From: Kineococcus rhizosphaerae
GTDB taxonomy: Bacteria; Actinomycetota; Actinomycetes; Actinomycetales; Kineococcaceae
Length of the DNA: 64,000 nucleotides
NCBI RefSeq assembly: GCF_003002055.1
Contig: NZ_PVZF01000009.1
Coordinates: forward strand, 124,001 to 188,000
Direction: 5' to 3'
In this document: positions 23,557 through 32,332 of the stretch, piece after piece
Layout of the letters: every line of letters begins with the position of its first letter
Position numbering within the stretch: the stretch's first letter is position 1
Notes under the pieces: model-generated
Told to the model about the DNA's origin: nothing
What the model saw: only the letters and a program-made list of their open reading frames with translations
Database searches by the model: none
Translations under genes and position numbers: made by a program

Positions 23557-24765
23557 GTGTTCACTGCCCGACGCACCCTGCGCACCACCCTGGCCGTGCT
23601 CGGCACCGCCGCCGTGATCGGCTCCGCGGCCCTGCCGGCCGACGCGGCGAGCACCAGCACCTGGATCGCCTACGCCGGCACGTCGGTGAACAACGCCCGG
23701 GTCCCCGCGAGCAGCGTGTCCCTCACGGTGCGCTCCCCGCAGCCCTTCGACACGGTGAGCTTCCTCGTCGGCGGCAAGGCCGTCAGCGGCACCGGGACCG
23801 CCACGCTCGGCAGCGACGGCGACTGGGTCTCCTCCGCCGCCGCGGACCTCAGCGGCTACTCGGGCAGGATCAGCCTCACGGCCCGGCTGACCCGCGGCAA
23901 GGCGAGCAGCAGCATCGCCAAGACCCTGCGCGTCGTCGACCCGGCCTCCACCCTGGGTTCCGGCAGCACCGGCACCTCGCAGCGCCCGACCCGGGCCGTC
24001 CGGACCCAGTACGGCGACGGCCGCCCGGGCGCCTTCACCACCGGCCTGCGCGGCGGCGCGGACCCGGCCCGCGTCCTGACCGGCGACCAGACCATCACCA
24101 CGGCGGGCACGGTGCTCGACGGCGTGACGATCAAGGGCTGCCTCGTGGTGAAGGCCAGCAACGTCACCGTGCGCAACAGCAAGGTCGTCTGCCACGCCCC
24201 GGGCCGCCAGCTGGCCGTGAACGTCGGCGACGGGGTCACCGGCTTCGTCGTCGAGGACTCCGAGATCGACGCCACGGGCACCGACGTCGGGATCGGCTGG
24301 GGGAACTACACGCTGCGACGGGTCAACGTCCACGGCTCCGCCGACGGCGCCCGGTTCGGCACGAACGTCACGATCGAGGACTCCTGGATCCACGACATGT
24401 CCCGCGCGGACGGCCTGCACTCCGACGCGGTGCAGACGACGTCGGGGGCGAACGTCGTGATCCGCCACAACACCCTGGACCCCTCCAGCGGCGGCGACCC
24501 GCTCAACTCGGCCGTCATGATCGGCACCGAGACCGGCCAGCGGGCGCTGAAGAACGTGCTCGTCGAGAAGAACTTCCTCGGCGGCGGCTCGTACACCCTC
24601 AACGTCCGCGGGGACGTGAACGTCTCGGGCCTGGTCGTGCGCGGCAACACCTTCGACGACAACAGCCGCTACGGCGCCATGATCGTGCCGAACGGCAAGG
24701 ACATCACCGTCTCGGGCAACACCATGGGCTGGACCGGCAAGGAGGTCACCGCCGACCGGTGGTGA
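23557..24765 (+). CDS. secreted right-handed beta-helix protein
   Basis: A 402-residue secreted protein. It has a signal peptide (basic RRTLRTT, hydrophobic LAVLGTAAVIGSAAL, cleavage after ADA near residue 30), then an Ig-like domain (about 35-130) and a beta-helix domain from about 180. The helix region repeats VTVRNSKVVCH, FVVEDSEIDATG, YTLRRVNVHG, VTIEDSWIHDM and VLVEKNFLGGGS, closely matching the lipoprotein at 21061. A role in binding or modifying the EPS outside the cell is inferred from position. The GTG start has GGAGG upstream. Confidence 0.83.
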   Translation: MFTARRTLRTTLAVLGTAAVIGSAALPADAASTSTWIAYAGTSVNNARVPASSVSLTVRSPQPFDTVSFLVGGKAVSGTGTATLGSDGDWVSSAAADLSGYSGRISLTARLTRGKASSSIAKTLRVVDPASTLGSGSTGTSQRPTRAVRTQYGDGRPGAFTTGLRGGADPARVLTGDQTITTAGTVLDGVTIKGCLVVKASNVTVRNSKVVCHAPGRQLAVNVGDGVTGFVVEDSEIDATGTDVGIGWGNYTLRRVNVHGSADGARFGTNVTIEDSWIHDMSRADGLHSDAVQTTSGANVVIRHNTLDPSSGGDPLNSAVMIGTETGQRALKNVLVEKNFLGGGSYTLNVRGDVNVSGLVVRGNTFDDNSRYGAMIVPNGKDITVSGNTMGWTGKEVTADRW

Positions 24766-24792
24766 CGGGCACGGCCGGGGGTGGCGCGGGGC

Positions 24793-26337
24793 TCAGTACG
24801 CCCCGCGCCCCCCGAACACGGCCTGCGCCGTCTTCGCCAGGATCATCACGTCGAAGGCCGGGGACCAGTTCTCGACGTACTGCAGGTCCAGGCGCGTCGA
24901 CTCCTCCAGGTCCAGGTCCGAGCGCCCCGACACCTGCCACAGGCCCGTCAGCCCGGGCTTGACGAGCAGCCGGCGCCGCAGGTCGTCACCGTACTCGGCG
25001 ACCTCGCGCGGCAGCGGCGGGCGCGGGCCGACCAGCGACATGGACCCGCCGACGACGTTGAACAGCTGCGGCAGCTCGTCCAGGGAGTAGCGGCGCAGCC
25101 GCGCCCCGACCCGGGTGACCCGGGGGTCCTGGTGCATCTTGAACAGCAGGCCGTTGCCCTCGGACTGGTTGCGCAGGTCGATGAGCAGCCGCTCCGCGTC
25201 GACGACCATCGAGCGGAACTTCACCATGGAGAACTCGCGGCCGTCGCGGCCGACGCGGGTCTGGCGGAAGAAGACCGGCCCGGGCGAGTCCAGCTTGATG
25301 AGGACGGCGACCAGCAGGAACAGCGGCGAGAGCAGCAGCAGGCCGGCCAGGGCGCTGCCGCGGTCGAACAGCGCCTTGCCGGCGTGGCGGATGCCGTGCA
25401 GCTCGGGGCGCTCGACGTGCAGCAGCGGCAGTCCCGAGACGGGGCGGATGACCACCCGCGGCCCCACGATGTCGGTCAGCGCCGGGGCGACGACGAGGTC
25501 GGCCCGGGTCCCCTCGAGCTCCCAGCCGAGCGTGCGCAGCACCGGGCCGTCCAGCTCGGGGCAGGTCAGGGTGGCCACCACGTCGACGTCGAGGTCCTGG
25601 GCGACCTCGGCGATCTCCTCCAGGGTCCCCAGCACGGGCACGCCGAGCGCCTCGAGCTCGGCCGACGCCTCACCGCCCGGCGTGCAGGCGCCGTCGACGC
25701 GCAGCCCGTGGTCGGTGTTGCGGCGCACCTGCCGCACGAGGGAGGCCACCGCGTGCGGGTGCCCCGCGACCAGCGTGGACTGCATGCACTCCCCCGCCGC
25801 CCGGCGCAGGTGCAGGTAGCGGCGGACCGCCAGTCGCGCCCCCACGGTCAGCAGGCCGGCGGCCGGCAGGGCGACGACGACGAACCCGCGGGCGACGTCG
25901 AGCTGGAACGCCCACGATCCGGTCCCGACGAGGGCCACGACGGTGGTGCCGGCCAGCAGGACCCGCTGGAACTCCTCGGACCCCACCCCCAGGAAGCGGG
26001 GCTCGTAGGCCCGGAACAGCAGCATCGAGACGACCCAGACGGGCGGCAGCAGCACCATCGTCCACGCGGCCGAGGGGCCGGTGGAGCCCAGCCCCGCGTC
26101 CCCGAAGCGGACGACCCAGCCGAGCAGCGCCCCCAGGAGGGCGGCGACGACGTCCGAGACGACGATCGTCCGGACGTACTCGCGCTGCCACGGGGACCGG
26201 CGGCCCGCGCGCACGGTCCGGGCGGCCTGCGGCGGACGCCCCAGCGGCGGCAGGAACCCGGAGGGGCCGGGAGCGGTGTCGTGGATGGTGGTCCGTCGTC
26301 GCTGCGTCGGCAGCAGGCGGACTTCTTCAGCAGCCAT
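24793..26337 (-). CDS. polyprenyl glycosylphosphotransferase, WbaP-like
   Basis: A 514-residue initiating enzyme of EPS assembly. It transfers a sugar-1-phosphate from UDP-sugar to undecaprenyl phosphate at the inner membrane. The N-terminal half has four to five membrane helices and a CoA-binding-like (Rossmann) domain; the C-terminal PF02397 domain shows SPGPVFFRQTRVGRDG, MVKFRSMVVDAE and SLVGPRPPLPREV, then PGLTGLWQVSGRSDLDLEE. The ATG start has GGGAGGG four bases upstream; the longer frame upstream is not coding. It is the only such transferase seen here, so it may serve both EPS loci. Confidence 0.92.
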   Translation of the reverse strand: MAAEEVRLLPTQRRRTTIHDTAPGPSGFLPPLGRPPQAARTVRAGRRSPWQREYVRTIVVSDVVAALLGALLGWVVRFGDAGLGSTGPSAAWTMVLLPPVWVVSMLLFRAYEPRFLGVGSEEFQRVLLAGTTVVALVGTGSWAFQLDVARGFVVVALPAAGLLTVGARLAVRRYLHLRRAAGECMQSTLVAGHPHAVASLVRQVRRNTDHGLRVDGACTPGGEASAELEALGVPVLGTLEEIAEVAQDLDVDVVATLTCPELDGPVLRTLGWELEGTRADLVVAPALTDIVGPRVVIRPVSGLPLLHVERPELHGIRHAGKALFDRGSALAGLLLLSPLFLLVAVLIKLDSPGPVFFRQTRVGRDGREFSMVKFRSMVVDAERLLIDLRNQSEGNGLLFKMHQDPRVTRVGARLRRYSLDELPQLFNVVGGSMSLVGPRPPLPREVAEYGDDLRRRLLVKPGLTGLWQVSGRSDLDLEESTRLDLQYVENWSPAFDVMILAKTAQAVFGGRGAY

Positions 26338-26456
26338 GGAACCCTCCCGCGTCGTGGCCGTTCGGTCACCCACGGCGGCGTGGGGGTGGCCAACTGCTCC
26401 GTCCGGACGACCCCGGGTGCCCGGGATCACTGCGGATGGGTTGGTCGGCGTGCCAC

Positions 26457-26462
26457 ATCGTA
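26457..26462 (-). promoter_or_regulatory. candidate -10 box for the WbaP-like gene
   Basis: Minus-strand TACGAT about 120 bases before the ATG, with a TTGCGG 19 bases further upstream. The spacing is long, so this is only a suggestion. Confidence 0.25.
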
Positions 26463-26556
26463 GCTTCGCATCACCCGTTCGCCGCAACCCCCTCACACAG
26501 GAGACACGAGCGTGCACTGGACACGGGCACGAACGCAGCGAGGAGCGGGAACGACG

Positions 26557-26588
26557 AAGGCCCCCACCGGTCTCCCGGTGGGGGCCTT
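26557..26588 (-). terminator. strong hairpin downstream of tRNA-Ala
   Basis: A perfect 14-base-pair stem (26557-26570 with 26575-26588) and a 4-base loop, 10 bases past the 3' end of the minus-strand tRNA gene and followed on that strand by a T-containing stretch. It should end the tRNA transcript. As an inverted repeat it could also act in the other direction. Confidence 0.75.
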
Positions 26589-26595
26589 CTCGAAG

Positions 26596-26670
<75 letters not shown>

Positions 26671-26754
26671 TTGCTGCTGACCGAACTTCACCGCCCGATC
26701 ACTCGCGGCGACGAAGAAGAGGTTACCAGCCCTGGCGCCCGCAGCGGACCACCG

Positions 26755-27507
26755 CTACTGGTTGACGACCTGGGCGTGCTCGCGCAGGTCGATCACCCGG
26801 GTCTGCTCGACGTCCGCCTCGAGGAGCCGGGCCGCCGCGACGGCCGGCGAGACGGGGTCCCACGTCCGGGCCCGGTCCTTGAGCAGGTACGTGGGCAGCG
26901 GCACGGGGACGGGCTCCCACCCGCGGTCGCCCGCCAGCGGGGACGGGCGCTCGTCGCGCTGGACGGGCACCGAGACCGCGCGGGGCTGGCGCACGGCCGG
27001 CAGGACCACCGTCGCCGGGACCGCGACCGGAGCGGGCGACGCCGCCCCGTGCCGGCCCAGCGCCCCCACGACGAGCAGCAGGCCGAGCGTGGGCACGGCA
27101 CCGGACCACCACGGCGCGAGGCCGGCCACGACGAGCGCCCACCCGAGTAGGGTCAGCGCCGCGATCGTGCCGAGCAGGCGACGGCGCCGGGCGACCACCC
27201 GGGAGTTGTTGCGCCGCAGCGGCTTCAGCGGAAGCTTGACGGGAACGGCCTGCGTCGCAACGGAACCGGCGCCACGGCCCAGGACCGGGCGCGACGAGGA
27301 ACTCGCCACGGCCGCGTTCACCGCCGCGGCGGCCAGGGCCTGACCGACCGGTGCCGCACCGCGGCGCACGACGACGCGCATCGCGTCCGAGTCCCGGTCC
27401 GCCTGGCGCGCCGAGGCCGTCCGCCGGTGCTTGCGGATCTGGTCCGGCAGGACGTGGGCCGCCACCAGGGCGATGATGACGAGGAAGATCAGGCTGCTGG
27501 CGGGCAC
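26755..27507 (-). CDS. SepX/GlpR-like membrane protein
   Basis: A 250-residue protein with an N-terminal helix (SSLIFLVIIALVAAHVLPDQIRKHR), a basic low-complexity linker, a second pair of helices (GTIAALTLLGWALVVAGL, AVPTLGLLLVVGAL) and a soluble C-terminal part with RTWDPV. The layout and the neighbours (RimJ-type acetyltransferase, mogA, moaC, moeA, galU, 5-FTHF cyclo-ligase) match the actinobacterial locus of SepX/GlpR, a divisome-associated protein in Streptomyces. The GTG at 27507 is 7 bases behind TACCGT, implying a leaderless transcript. Function is by context only. Confidence 0.65.
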   Translation of the reverse strand: MPASSLIFLVIIALVAAHVLPDQIRKHRRTASARQADRDSDAMRVVVRRGAAPVGQALAAAAVNAAVASSSSRPVLGRGAGSVATQAVPVKLPLKPLRRNNSRVVARRRRLLGTIAALTLLGWALVVAGLAPWWSGAVPTLGLLLVVGALGRHGAASPAPVAVPATVVLPAVRQPRAVSVPVQRDERPSPLAGDRGWEPVPVPLPTYLLKDRARTWDPVSPAVAAARLLEADVEQTRVIDLREHAQVVNQ

Positions 27508-27514
27508 GGTCGAA

Positions 27515-27520
27515 ACGGTA
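27515..27520 (-). promoter_or_regulatory. -10 box of a leaderless promoter for the SepX-like gene
   Basis: TACCGT on the minus strand, 7 bases before the GTG at 27507, without a ribosome binding site. Confidence 0.45.
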
Positions 27521-27608
27521 GGCCGCACACCGGGCCAGACCGCGCAACGCGACGGTGTGTCGCGCCGCTGAATTCGTGGGGAACCCCTGGGGGATCGTCG
27601 CCGCGGCG

Positions 27609-28205
27609 TCAGCGCGCCCGGGACGCCTCGTACCGGGCCAGGACGCCCTCGGGGACCTCACCCGCGGTGAGGGCGAAGGTCCGGTGGTCGCGCCACGAAC
27701 CGTCGATGTGCAGGTAGGCCTTGCGCAGGCCCTCGTCACGCATCGCGAGTTTCTCCGCGACCCGCAGCGAAGCGGCGTTCTCGGGCCGGATGTTCACCTC
27801 GATGCGGTGCAGCCGAAGGGGTCCGAAGCAGTGGTCGGCCACGAGGGCGAGCGCCACGGGGATGGTTCCGCGACCGGCGACGCGGCGGTCGATCCAGTAC
27901 CCGACGTGGGCCGAGCGCAGTGAACCCCAGGTGATCCCCGAGACGGTGATCTGCCCGACGAGGTTCCCGTCGAGTTCGACCACGAACGGCAGCATGCGCC
28001 CGGCGCGGGCCTCGCGGGAGAAACCCCGGACCATCTGCGGGAAGCTCGGCGCGGGACCGCTGCCCTCGGGGGACGTCGCCTCCCACGGCCGCAACCACGA
28101 GGCGTTCGCGGCGCGCACCGAACGCCACACCGCGGCGTCGCGGCGGCGCAGCGGCCGCAGCCGGACCGGGCCCCGGCGCAGTTCCACGGGCCAGCCGGCG
28201 GTCAC
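27609..28205 (-). CDS. GNAT family N-acetyltransferase, RimJ-like
   Basis: A 198-residue GNAT protein of the RimJ/RimL group, which acetylates protein N-termini or small amines with acetyl-CoA. VRLRPLRRRDAAVW starts the fold, VGQITVSGI and VGYWIDRRVAGRGTIPVALALV hold the acetyl-CoA-binding R-x-x-G-x-G/A type loop, and LHRIEVNIRPENAASLRVAEKL is the diagnostic C-terminal motif. The GTG overlaps the mogA stop by four bases, making it part of the galU-moeA-moaC-mogA operon. The substrate is unknown. Confidence 0.88.
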   Translation of the reverse strand: MTAGWPVELRRGPVRLRPLRRRDAAVWRSVRAANASWLRPWEATSPEGSGPAPSFPQMVRGFSREARAGRMLPFVVELDGNLVGQITVSGITWGSLRSAHVGYWIDRRVAGRGTIPVALALVADHCFGPLRLHRIEVNIRPENAASLRVAEKLAMRDEGLRKAYLHIDGSWRDHRTFALTAGEVPEGVLARYEASRAR

Positions 28206-28702
28206 GGCCGCACCACCCGGGGGTGGTCGCCGCCGTGGAGCTGGTCGACGGCGTGCCGCAGGAACCCCGCGAGGACGGCGACGCCGTCGCGCGCGCCCCC
28301 GCTGGACCCGGGCAGGTTCACGACGAACGTGCGCCCGGCGACCCCCGCGATGCCGCGGGACAGGACGGCGGTCGGGACGCCCGCGGCCGCGCCGGCGGCC
28401 CGGATCGCCTCCGGCACGCCGGGGACCTCGTGGTCGACGACCCGGCGGGTGCGTTCGGGGGTGAGGTCCAGGGGGCTGAGCCCCGTGCCGCCGTTGGTGA
28501 CCACGACGTCGTACCCGGCGGCGACGGCGTCCCGCAGCGCCTCCTCGACGGGGTCGCCGTCGGGCACGACGACGGGGCCGTCGACGGTGAACCCCATGCC
28601 CCGCAGGCCCTCGACGACGATCGGGCCGGACGTGTCGGCGTACACCCCCGCCGAGGCCCGGTTGGAGACGGTCACGACGAGGGCGGTGGGTTCAGCGCTC
28701 AC
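28202..28702 (-). CDS. molybdopterin adenylyltransferase, MogA/MoaB family
   Basis: A 166-residue protein that should adenylate molybdopterin before Mo insertion. It has ALVVTVSNRASAGVYAD, VVVTNGGTGLSPLDLTPERT (the conserved GGTG-substrate loop) and VVNLPGSSGGARDG at the C-terminal end. I start it at the GTG at 28702, in the middle of a longer frame, because the conserved fold begins there. It overlaps the moaC 3' end by 11 bases. Mo-cofactor genes moaC and moeA lie immediately upstream. Confidence 0.9.
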   Translation of the reverse strand: MSAEPTALVVTVSNRASAGVYADTSGPIVVEGLRGMGFTVDGPVVVPDGDPVEEALRDAVAAGYDVVVTNGGTGLSPLDLTPERTRRVVDHEVPGVPEAIRAAGAAAGVPTAVLSRGIAGVAGRTFVVNLPGSSGGARDGVAVLAGFLRHAVDQLHGGDHPRVVRP

Positions 28703-29186
28703 CGTCGACGCTCCAGTCCCCCGAACGGCCACCGCTCTTGGCGGTCACGCGCACGCCGTCGAGGACGGTGCGCCGGTCGACGGCCTTGACCATGTCGACG
28801 AACGTGAGGCCGGCGACGACGACGCACGTCAGCGCCTCCATCTCGATGCCCGTGCGGTCGGCCGTGCGCACCGCGGCGGTGATCCGCACCCGCGGGTCGT
28901 CGGGGTCCGGCACTGGTTCGACCTCGACCTCGACGGCGTGCACCGCCACGGGGTGGGCCAGGGGGATGAGGTCCGGGGTGCGCTTGGCCGCCTGCAGGCC
29001 CGCGATCCGCGCCACGGCCAGGGCGTCGCCCTTGGGCAACCCGCCGTCGGCGATGAGCTCCAGCACCCGCGCCGAGCAGCGCACCCAGCCCTCGGCGCGG
29101 GCCTCGCGCGCCGTGACGGGTTTGGCGGAGACGTCGACCACCCGGGCGTGGCCGGCGTCGTCGAGGTGGGTGAGGCGCTCGTTCAC
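28692..29186 (-). CDS. moaC: cyclic pyranopterin monophosphate synthase MoaC
   Basis: A 164-residue enzyme of Mo-cofactor biosynthesis that forms cyclic pyranopterin monophosphate from the MoaA product. HLDDAGHARVVDVSAKPVTAREA, LPKGDALAVARIAGLQAAKRTPDLIPLAHP and the C-terminal GIEMEALTCVVVAGLTFVDMVKAVDR are near-invariant MoaC segments. The GTG overlaps the moeA stop by four bases. moaA is not in the window. Confidence 0.95.
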   Translation of the reverse strand: MNERLTHLDDAGHARVVDVSAKPVTAREARAEGWVRCSARVLELIADGGLPKGDALAVARIAGLQAAKRTPDLIPLAHPVAVHAVEVEVEPVPDPDDPRVRITAAVRTADRTGIEMEALTCVVVAGLTFVDMVKAVDRRTVLDGVRVTAKSGGRSGDWSVDGER

Positions 29187-30469
29187 GGCGTGTCCTGGGA
29201 TCGGGGGGCGGGGGCGGGCAGCGGTCCGAGCAGGATGCACTCGACCTCGTCGCCGGGCTCGACGACGCCGACGCCCACGGGCACGACCGCCAGGCACGTC
29301 GCGCGGGCCAGGGCGGTCACCAGGTGCGAGCCGTGGCCCGAGACGGGCTCGACGACGAAGCGCCCCCGCTCGTCGCGCGTCCACGCGGCGCGCACGTACT
29401 GCTCCTTGGCCGGCGGTGACGTCCAGCCGGCACCGGCGACGGCCGTGACGCGCGGGCGCTGCGGGTCCGGGCCCTCGTCGCCGAGCATGCGGCGCAGCGC
29501 GGGCCGCACGAAGACCTCGAAGGACACGAACGAGCTCACCGGGTTCCCGGGCAGCGTGAAGACGGGGACGGCCTGCTCCCCCAGGGTCCCGCAGCCCTGG
29601 GGCATGCCGGGCTGCATCGCGATCCGGTCGAACCGCACGGCGTGCTGCCCGGACGCGGACAGCACCTCCTTGACGGTGTCGTAGGCCCCTTCGCTGACCC
29701 CGCCGGAGGTGACGACGACGTCGGCGCGCACGAGCTGGTCGTCGAGGACGCCGGCGAGCTCGCGGGCGTCGTCGGCCACGACCCCGACGCGGTAGGCCAG
29801 GGCCCCGAGGTCCTCGACCGCGGCGGTGAGCAGGTACCCGTTGGCGTCGTGCAGCTGGCCGCGGGCCAGCGTCACGCCCGGTTCGACGACCTCGGTGCCG
29901 GTGGACACGACGACGACGCGGGGCCGGGGCCGCACGCGCACCCGGGCCCGGCCGATCGCGGCCAGGACGCCGACGTGCCGGGGCTCCAGCCGGGTCCCGG
30001 CCTCCAGCACGAGCACGCCGGCCTCGACGTCCTCCCCGGCGCGGCGGACGTGCTGGCCCTCGGCGGGGACCCGGGTGATGCTCACGTGCGCGACGCCGCG
30101 GTCGGTCCACTCCACGGGCACGACGGCCTCGGTGCCCTGGGGGACGGGGGCCCCGGTCATGATGCGCGCCGTGGTCCCGCCGACCAGGCGCAGCGCGTCG
30201 GGCCGCCCGGCGGCGATGTCGCCGACGACGGGCAGCCCGACGGGGTGCTCCTCGCTCGCCCCGGCCACGTCGCGCAGCCGGACCGCGTACCCGTCCATGG
30301 CGGAGTTGTCGAAGGCGGGCAGCGGTCGCGGGCTGACGACGTCCTCGGCCAGCACGCAGCCGAGGGCGTCGCGCAGGGCGAGGTCGAGGGGCGGCAGCGG
30401 CCGCACCAGGTCCAGGCAGGCCTGCCGGTGCGCCGCAACGGTGGTCAGGGTGTCACCAGCGGGGCTCAC
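29183..30469 (-). CDS. moeA: molybdopterin molybdenumtransferase MoeA (gephyrin-like)
   Basis: A 428-residue protein that inserts molybdate into adenylated molybdopterin. FDNSAMDGYAVR, GTTARIMTGAPVP, VSTGTEVVEPG, VVTSGGVSEGAYD and FTLPGNPVSSFVSFEVFVRP are the expected MoeA motifs in order, with domain IV at the C-terminus. The GTG start lies 18 bases after the galU stop, so galU-moeA-moaC-mogA-rimJ form one minus-strand operon. Length is normal. Confidence 0.94.
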   Translation of the reverse strand: MSPAGDTLTTVAAHRQACLDLVRPLPPLDLALRDALGCVLAEDVVSPRPLPAFDNSAMDGYAVRLRDVAGASEEHPVGLPVVGDIAAGRPDALRLVGGTTARIMTGAPVPQGTEAVVPVEWTDRGVAHVSITRVPAEGQHVRRAGEDVEAGVLVLEAGTRLEPRHVGVLAAIGRARVRVRPRPRVVVVSTGTEVVEPGVTLARGQLHDANGYLLTAAVEDLGALAYRVGVVADDARELAGVLDDQLVRADVVVTSGGVSEGAYDTVKEVLSASGQHAVRFDRIAMQPGMPQGCGTLGEQAVPVFTLPGNPVSSFVSFEVFVRPALRRMLGDEGPDPQRPRVTAVAGAGWTSPPAKEQYVRAAWTRDERGRFVVEPVSGHGSHLVTALARATCLAVVPVGVGVVEPGDEVECILLGPLPAPAPRSQDTP

Positions 30470-30487
30470 ACCCTGAACACTGTCACG

Positions 30488-31426
30488 TCAGGCCTGCGCA
30501 GCCGCACCCGGCGCGGGCATGTCCCGGACGTACTCCGCGAGCCAGTCGCGCAGCTCGCCGCCGATGTCCTCGCGCTCGCTGGCGAGGCGCACGACGGCCT
30601 TGATGTAGTCGAGCTTGTCGCCGGTGTCGTAGCGGCGTCCGCGGAAGACGACGCCGTGCACGCCGTAGCCCGGGCCCTCGCCCTGGGCGAGCACCTGCAG
30701 GGCGTCGGTGAGCTGGATCTCACCGCCCTTGCCGGGCGGGGTCTCGCGCAGCACGGCGAAGACGGCCGGGTCGAGCAGGTAGCGGCCGATGATGGCCAGG
30801 TTGCTGGGGGCCTCCTCGGTCTTGGGCTTCTCGACCAGGCCGGAGACCTTGACGACGTCCTCCTGGCCCGTGGGCTCGGCGACGGCGCAGCCGTAGAGGT
30901 GGATCTGGTCGCGCGGGACCTCCATGAAGGCCACGACGCTGCCGCCGTGCTCCTCGCGGACCTTGATCATGGTGTCCAGCAGCGGGTCGCGGGGGTCGAC
31001 GATGTCGTCGCCGAGGAGGACGACGAACGGCTCGTCGCCGACGTGCTGCTCGGCCACGGCCACGGCGTGCCCGAGGCCCTTGGGGTCGCCCTGGCGGACG
31101 TAGTGGACCTGACCGAGGTCGGTGGACTCCTGGACGCGGGCGAGCTTGGCCTGGTCCCCCTTGGCCTCGAGGCCGACCTCGAGCTCGACGTTGCGGTCGA
31201 AGTGGTCCTCCAGGGACCGCTTGTTGCGGCCGGTGATCATCAGGACGTCGGTGAGCCCGGCCCGGACGGCCTCCTCGACGATGTACTGGATGGCCGGGGT
31301 GTCGACCACCGGCAGCATCTCCTTGGGCATCGCCTTCGTGGCCGGCAGGAAGCGGGTGCCCTGCCCGGCGGCGGGGATCACGGCCTTGCGCACCGTGCGG
31401 CCCGGACGCGCGTCACGTTCAGTCAT
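30488..31426 (-). CDS. galU: UTP-glucose-1-phosphate uridylyltransferase GalU
   Basis: A 312-residue nucleotidyltransferase that makes UDP-glucose, a donor for the EPS sugars. VIPAAGQGTRFLPATKAMPKEMLPVVD holds the nucleotide-binding loop and catalytic Lys, and VVLLGDDIVD, LVEKPKTEEAPSNLAIIGRYLL and GEIQLTDALQVLA follow. The ATG at 31426 has TAGCCT 7 bases upstream and no ribosome binding site, suggesting a leaderless promoter at the head of the galU-mo operon. Confidence 0.95.
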   Translation of the reverse strand: MTERDARPGRTVRKAVIPAAGQGTRFLPATKAMPKEMLPVVDTPAIQYIVEEAVRAGLTDVLMITGRNKRSLEDHFDRNVELEVGLEAKGDQAKLARVQESTDLGQVHYVRQGDPKGLGHAVAVAEQHVGDEPFVVLLGDDIVDPRDPLLDTMIKVREEHGGSVVAFMEVPRDQIHLYGCAVAEPTGQEDVVKVSGLVEKPKTEEAPSNLAIIGRYLLDPAVFAVLRETPPGKGGEIQLTDALQVLAQGEGPGYGVHGVVFRGRRYDTGDKLDYIKAVVRLASEREDIGGELRDWLAEYVRDMPAPGAAAQA

Positions 31427-31433
31427 GCGCCGG

Positions 31434-31439
31434 AGGCTA
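31434..31439 (-). promoter_or_regulatory. -10 box of a leaderless promoter for galU
   Basis: Minus-strand TAGCCT, 7 bases before the ATG at 31426. No ribosome binding site intervenes. Confidence 0.5.
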
Positions 31440-31593
31440 CCGCCCGGGCAGGGCCGGGCACCGCCTGCTGTCGCGCGTGGTCCGTGCGGGGGACGTTCGG
31501 CCCTTCCGCGCGGCCCGCCCGAGGAGGCACACTCGACGGTGAGGACGCGCCCGAAACCCCTCGTCAGCGCCGTCCGGCACTCCAGGAGCCGCC

Positions 31594-32226
31594 GTGCCCG
31601 CCGAAGACACCGTCCCCCACCCCGCCGACGTCGCGACGGACACCCTGAGCGTGCACGCCGACGTCCTCGAGGTCGAGGCCCGCAAGCGCGCGCTGCGCCG
31701 CGGGGTCCGTGCCCGTCGCCGGGCCCGCGACGAGGAGACGGCCGCGGCCGTCGACGCCGGGGTGGCCCGGGTCCTGGTCTCCTGCCCGTTGCTGGCCGGG
31801 GCCCGCCGCGTGGCCGTGTACTCCTCCCTTCCCGGCGAACCGGGGACGCGGGCCCTGCTGGCCGAGCTGCGCCGCCACGACGTGGAGGTCCTGCTGCCGG
31901 CCCGGCTGCCCGACGACGACCTCGACTGGGACCTGCGCCCGGCCCGCGCCGACGCCCCCGGCCACCTGGGGGTGCACGCCATCGCCACGGCCGACCTCGT
32001 CGTCGTCCCGGCCCTGGCCGTCGACACCGCCGGCCGCCGGCTCGGGCAGGGCGGCGGCAGCTACGACCGCGCGCTGCGACGGGTCCCCGCGCGGGTGCCG
32101 GTCGTGGCCGTCGTGCACGACGAGGAGCTGCTCGACGCCGCGGTCGCGCCCCTGCCGACGCTGCCGCACGACCGGCTGGTGCAGGCCGTGGTGACCCCCA
32201 CCCGGTGGCTCTGGCTGGCGGCCTGA
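31594..32226 (+). CDS. 5-formyltetrahydrofolate cyclo-ligase
   Basis: A 210-residue ATP-dependent enzyme that turns 5-formyl-THF into 5,10-methenyl-THF in folate metabolism. KRALRRGVRARRRA starts the catalytic domain, VAVYSSLPGEPGTRALL and the C-terminal VVPALAVDTAGRRLGQGGGSYDRAL carry the phosphate loop and family signature. The GTG has AGGAG five bases upstream. It is divergent from galU, a common actinobacterial arrangement. Confidence 0.92.
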   Translation: MPAEDTVPHPADVATDTLSVHADVLEVEARKRALRRGVRARRRARDEETAAAVDAGVARVLVSCPLLAGARRVAVYSSLPGEPGTRALLAELRRHDVEVLLPARLPDDDLDWDLRPARADAPGHLGVHAIATADLVVVPALAVDTAGRRLGQGGGSYDRALRRVPARVPVVAVVHDEELLDAAVAPLPTLPHDRLVQAVVTPTRWLWLAA

Positions 32227-32332
32227 CCCCCGGGGCGGCCCTCCCCCGCCCACGTTCCGTGGTTCACTGTGCGCGCGTCGACGGTGACGATGAGTTGCGG
32301 ACCGTTGAAGAGGAACCTGTGGAGGACCGGGC

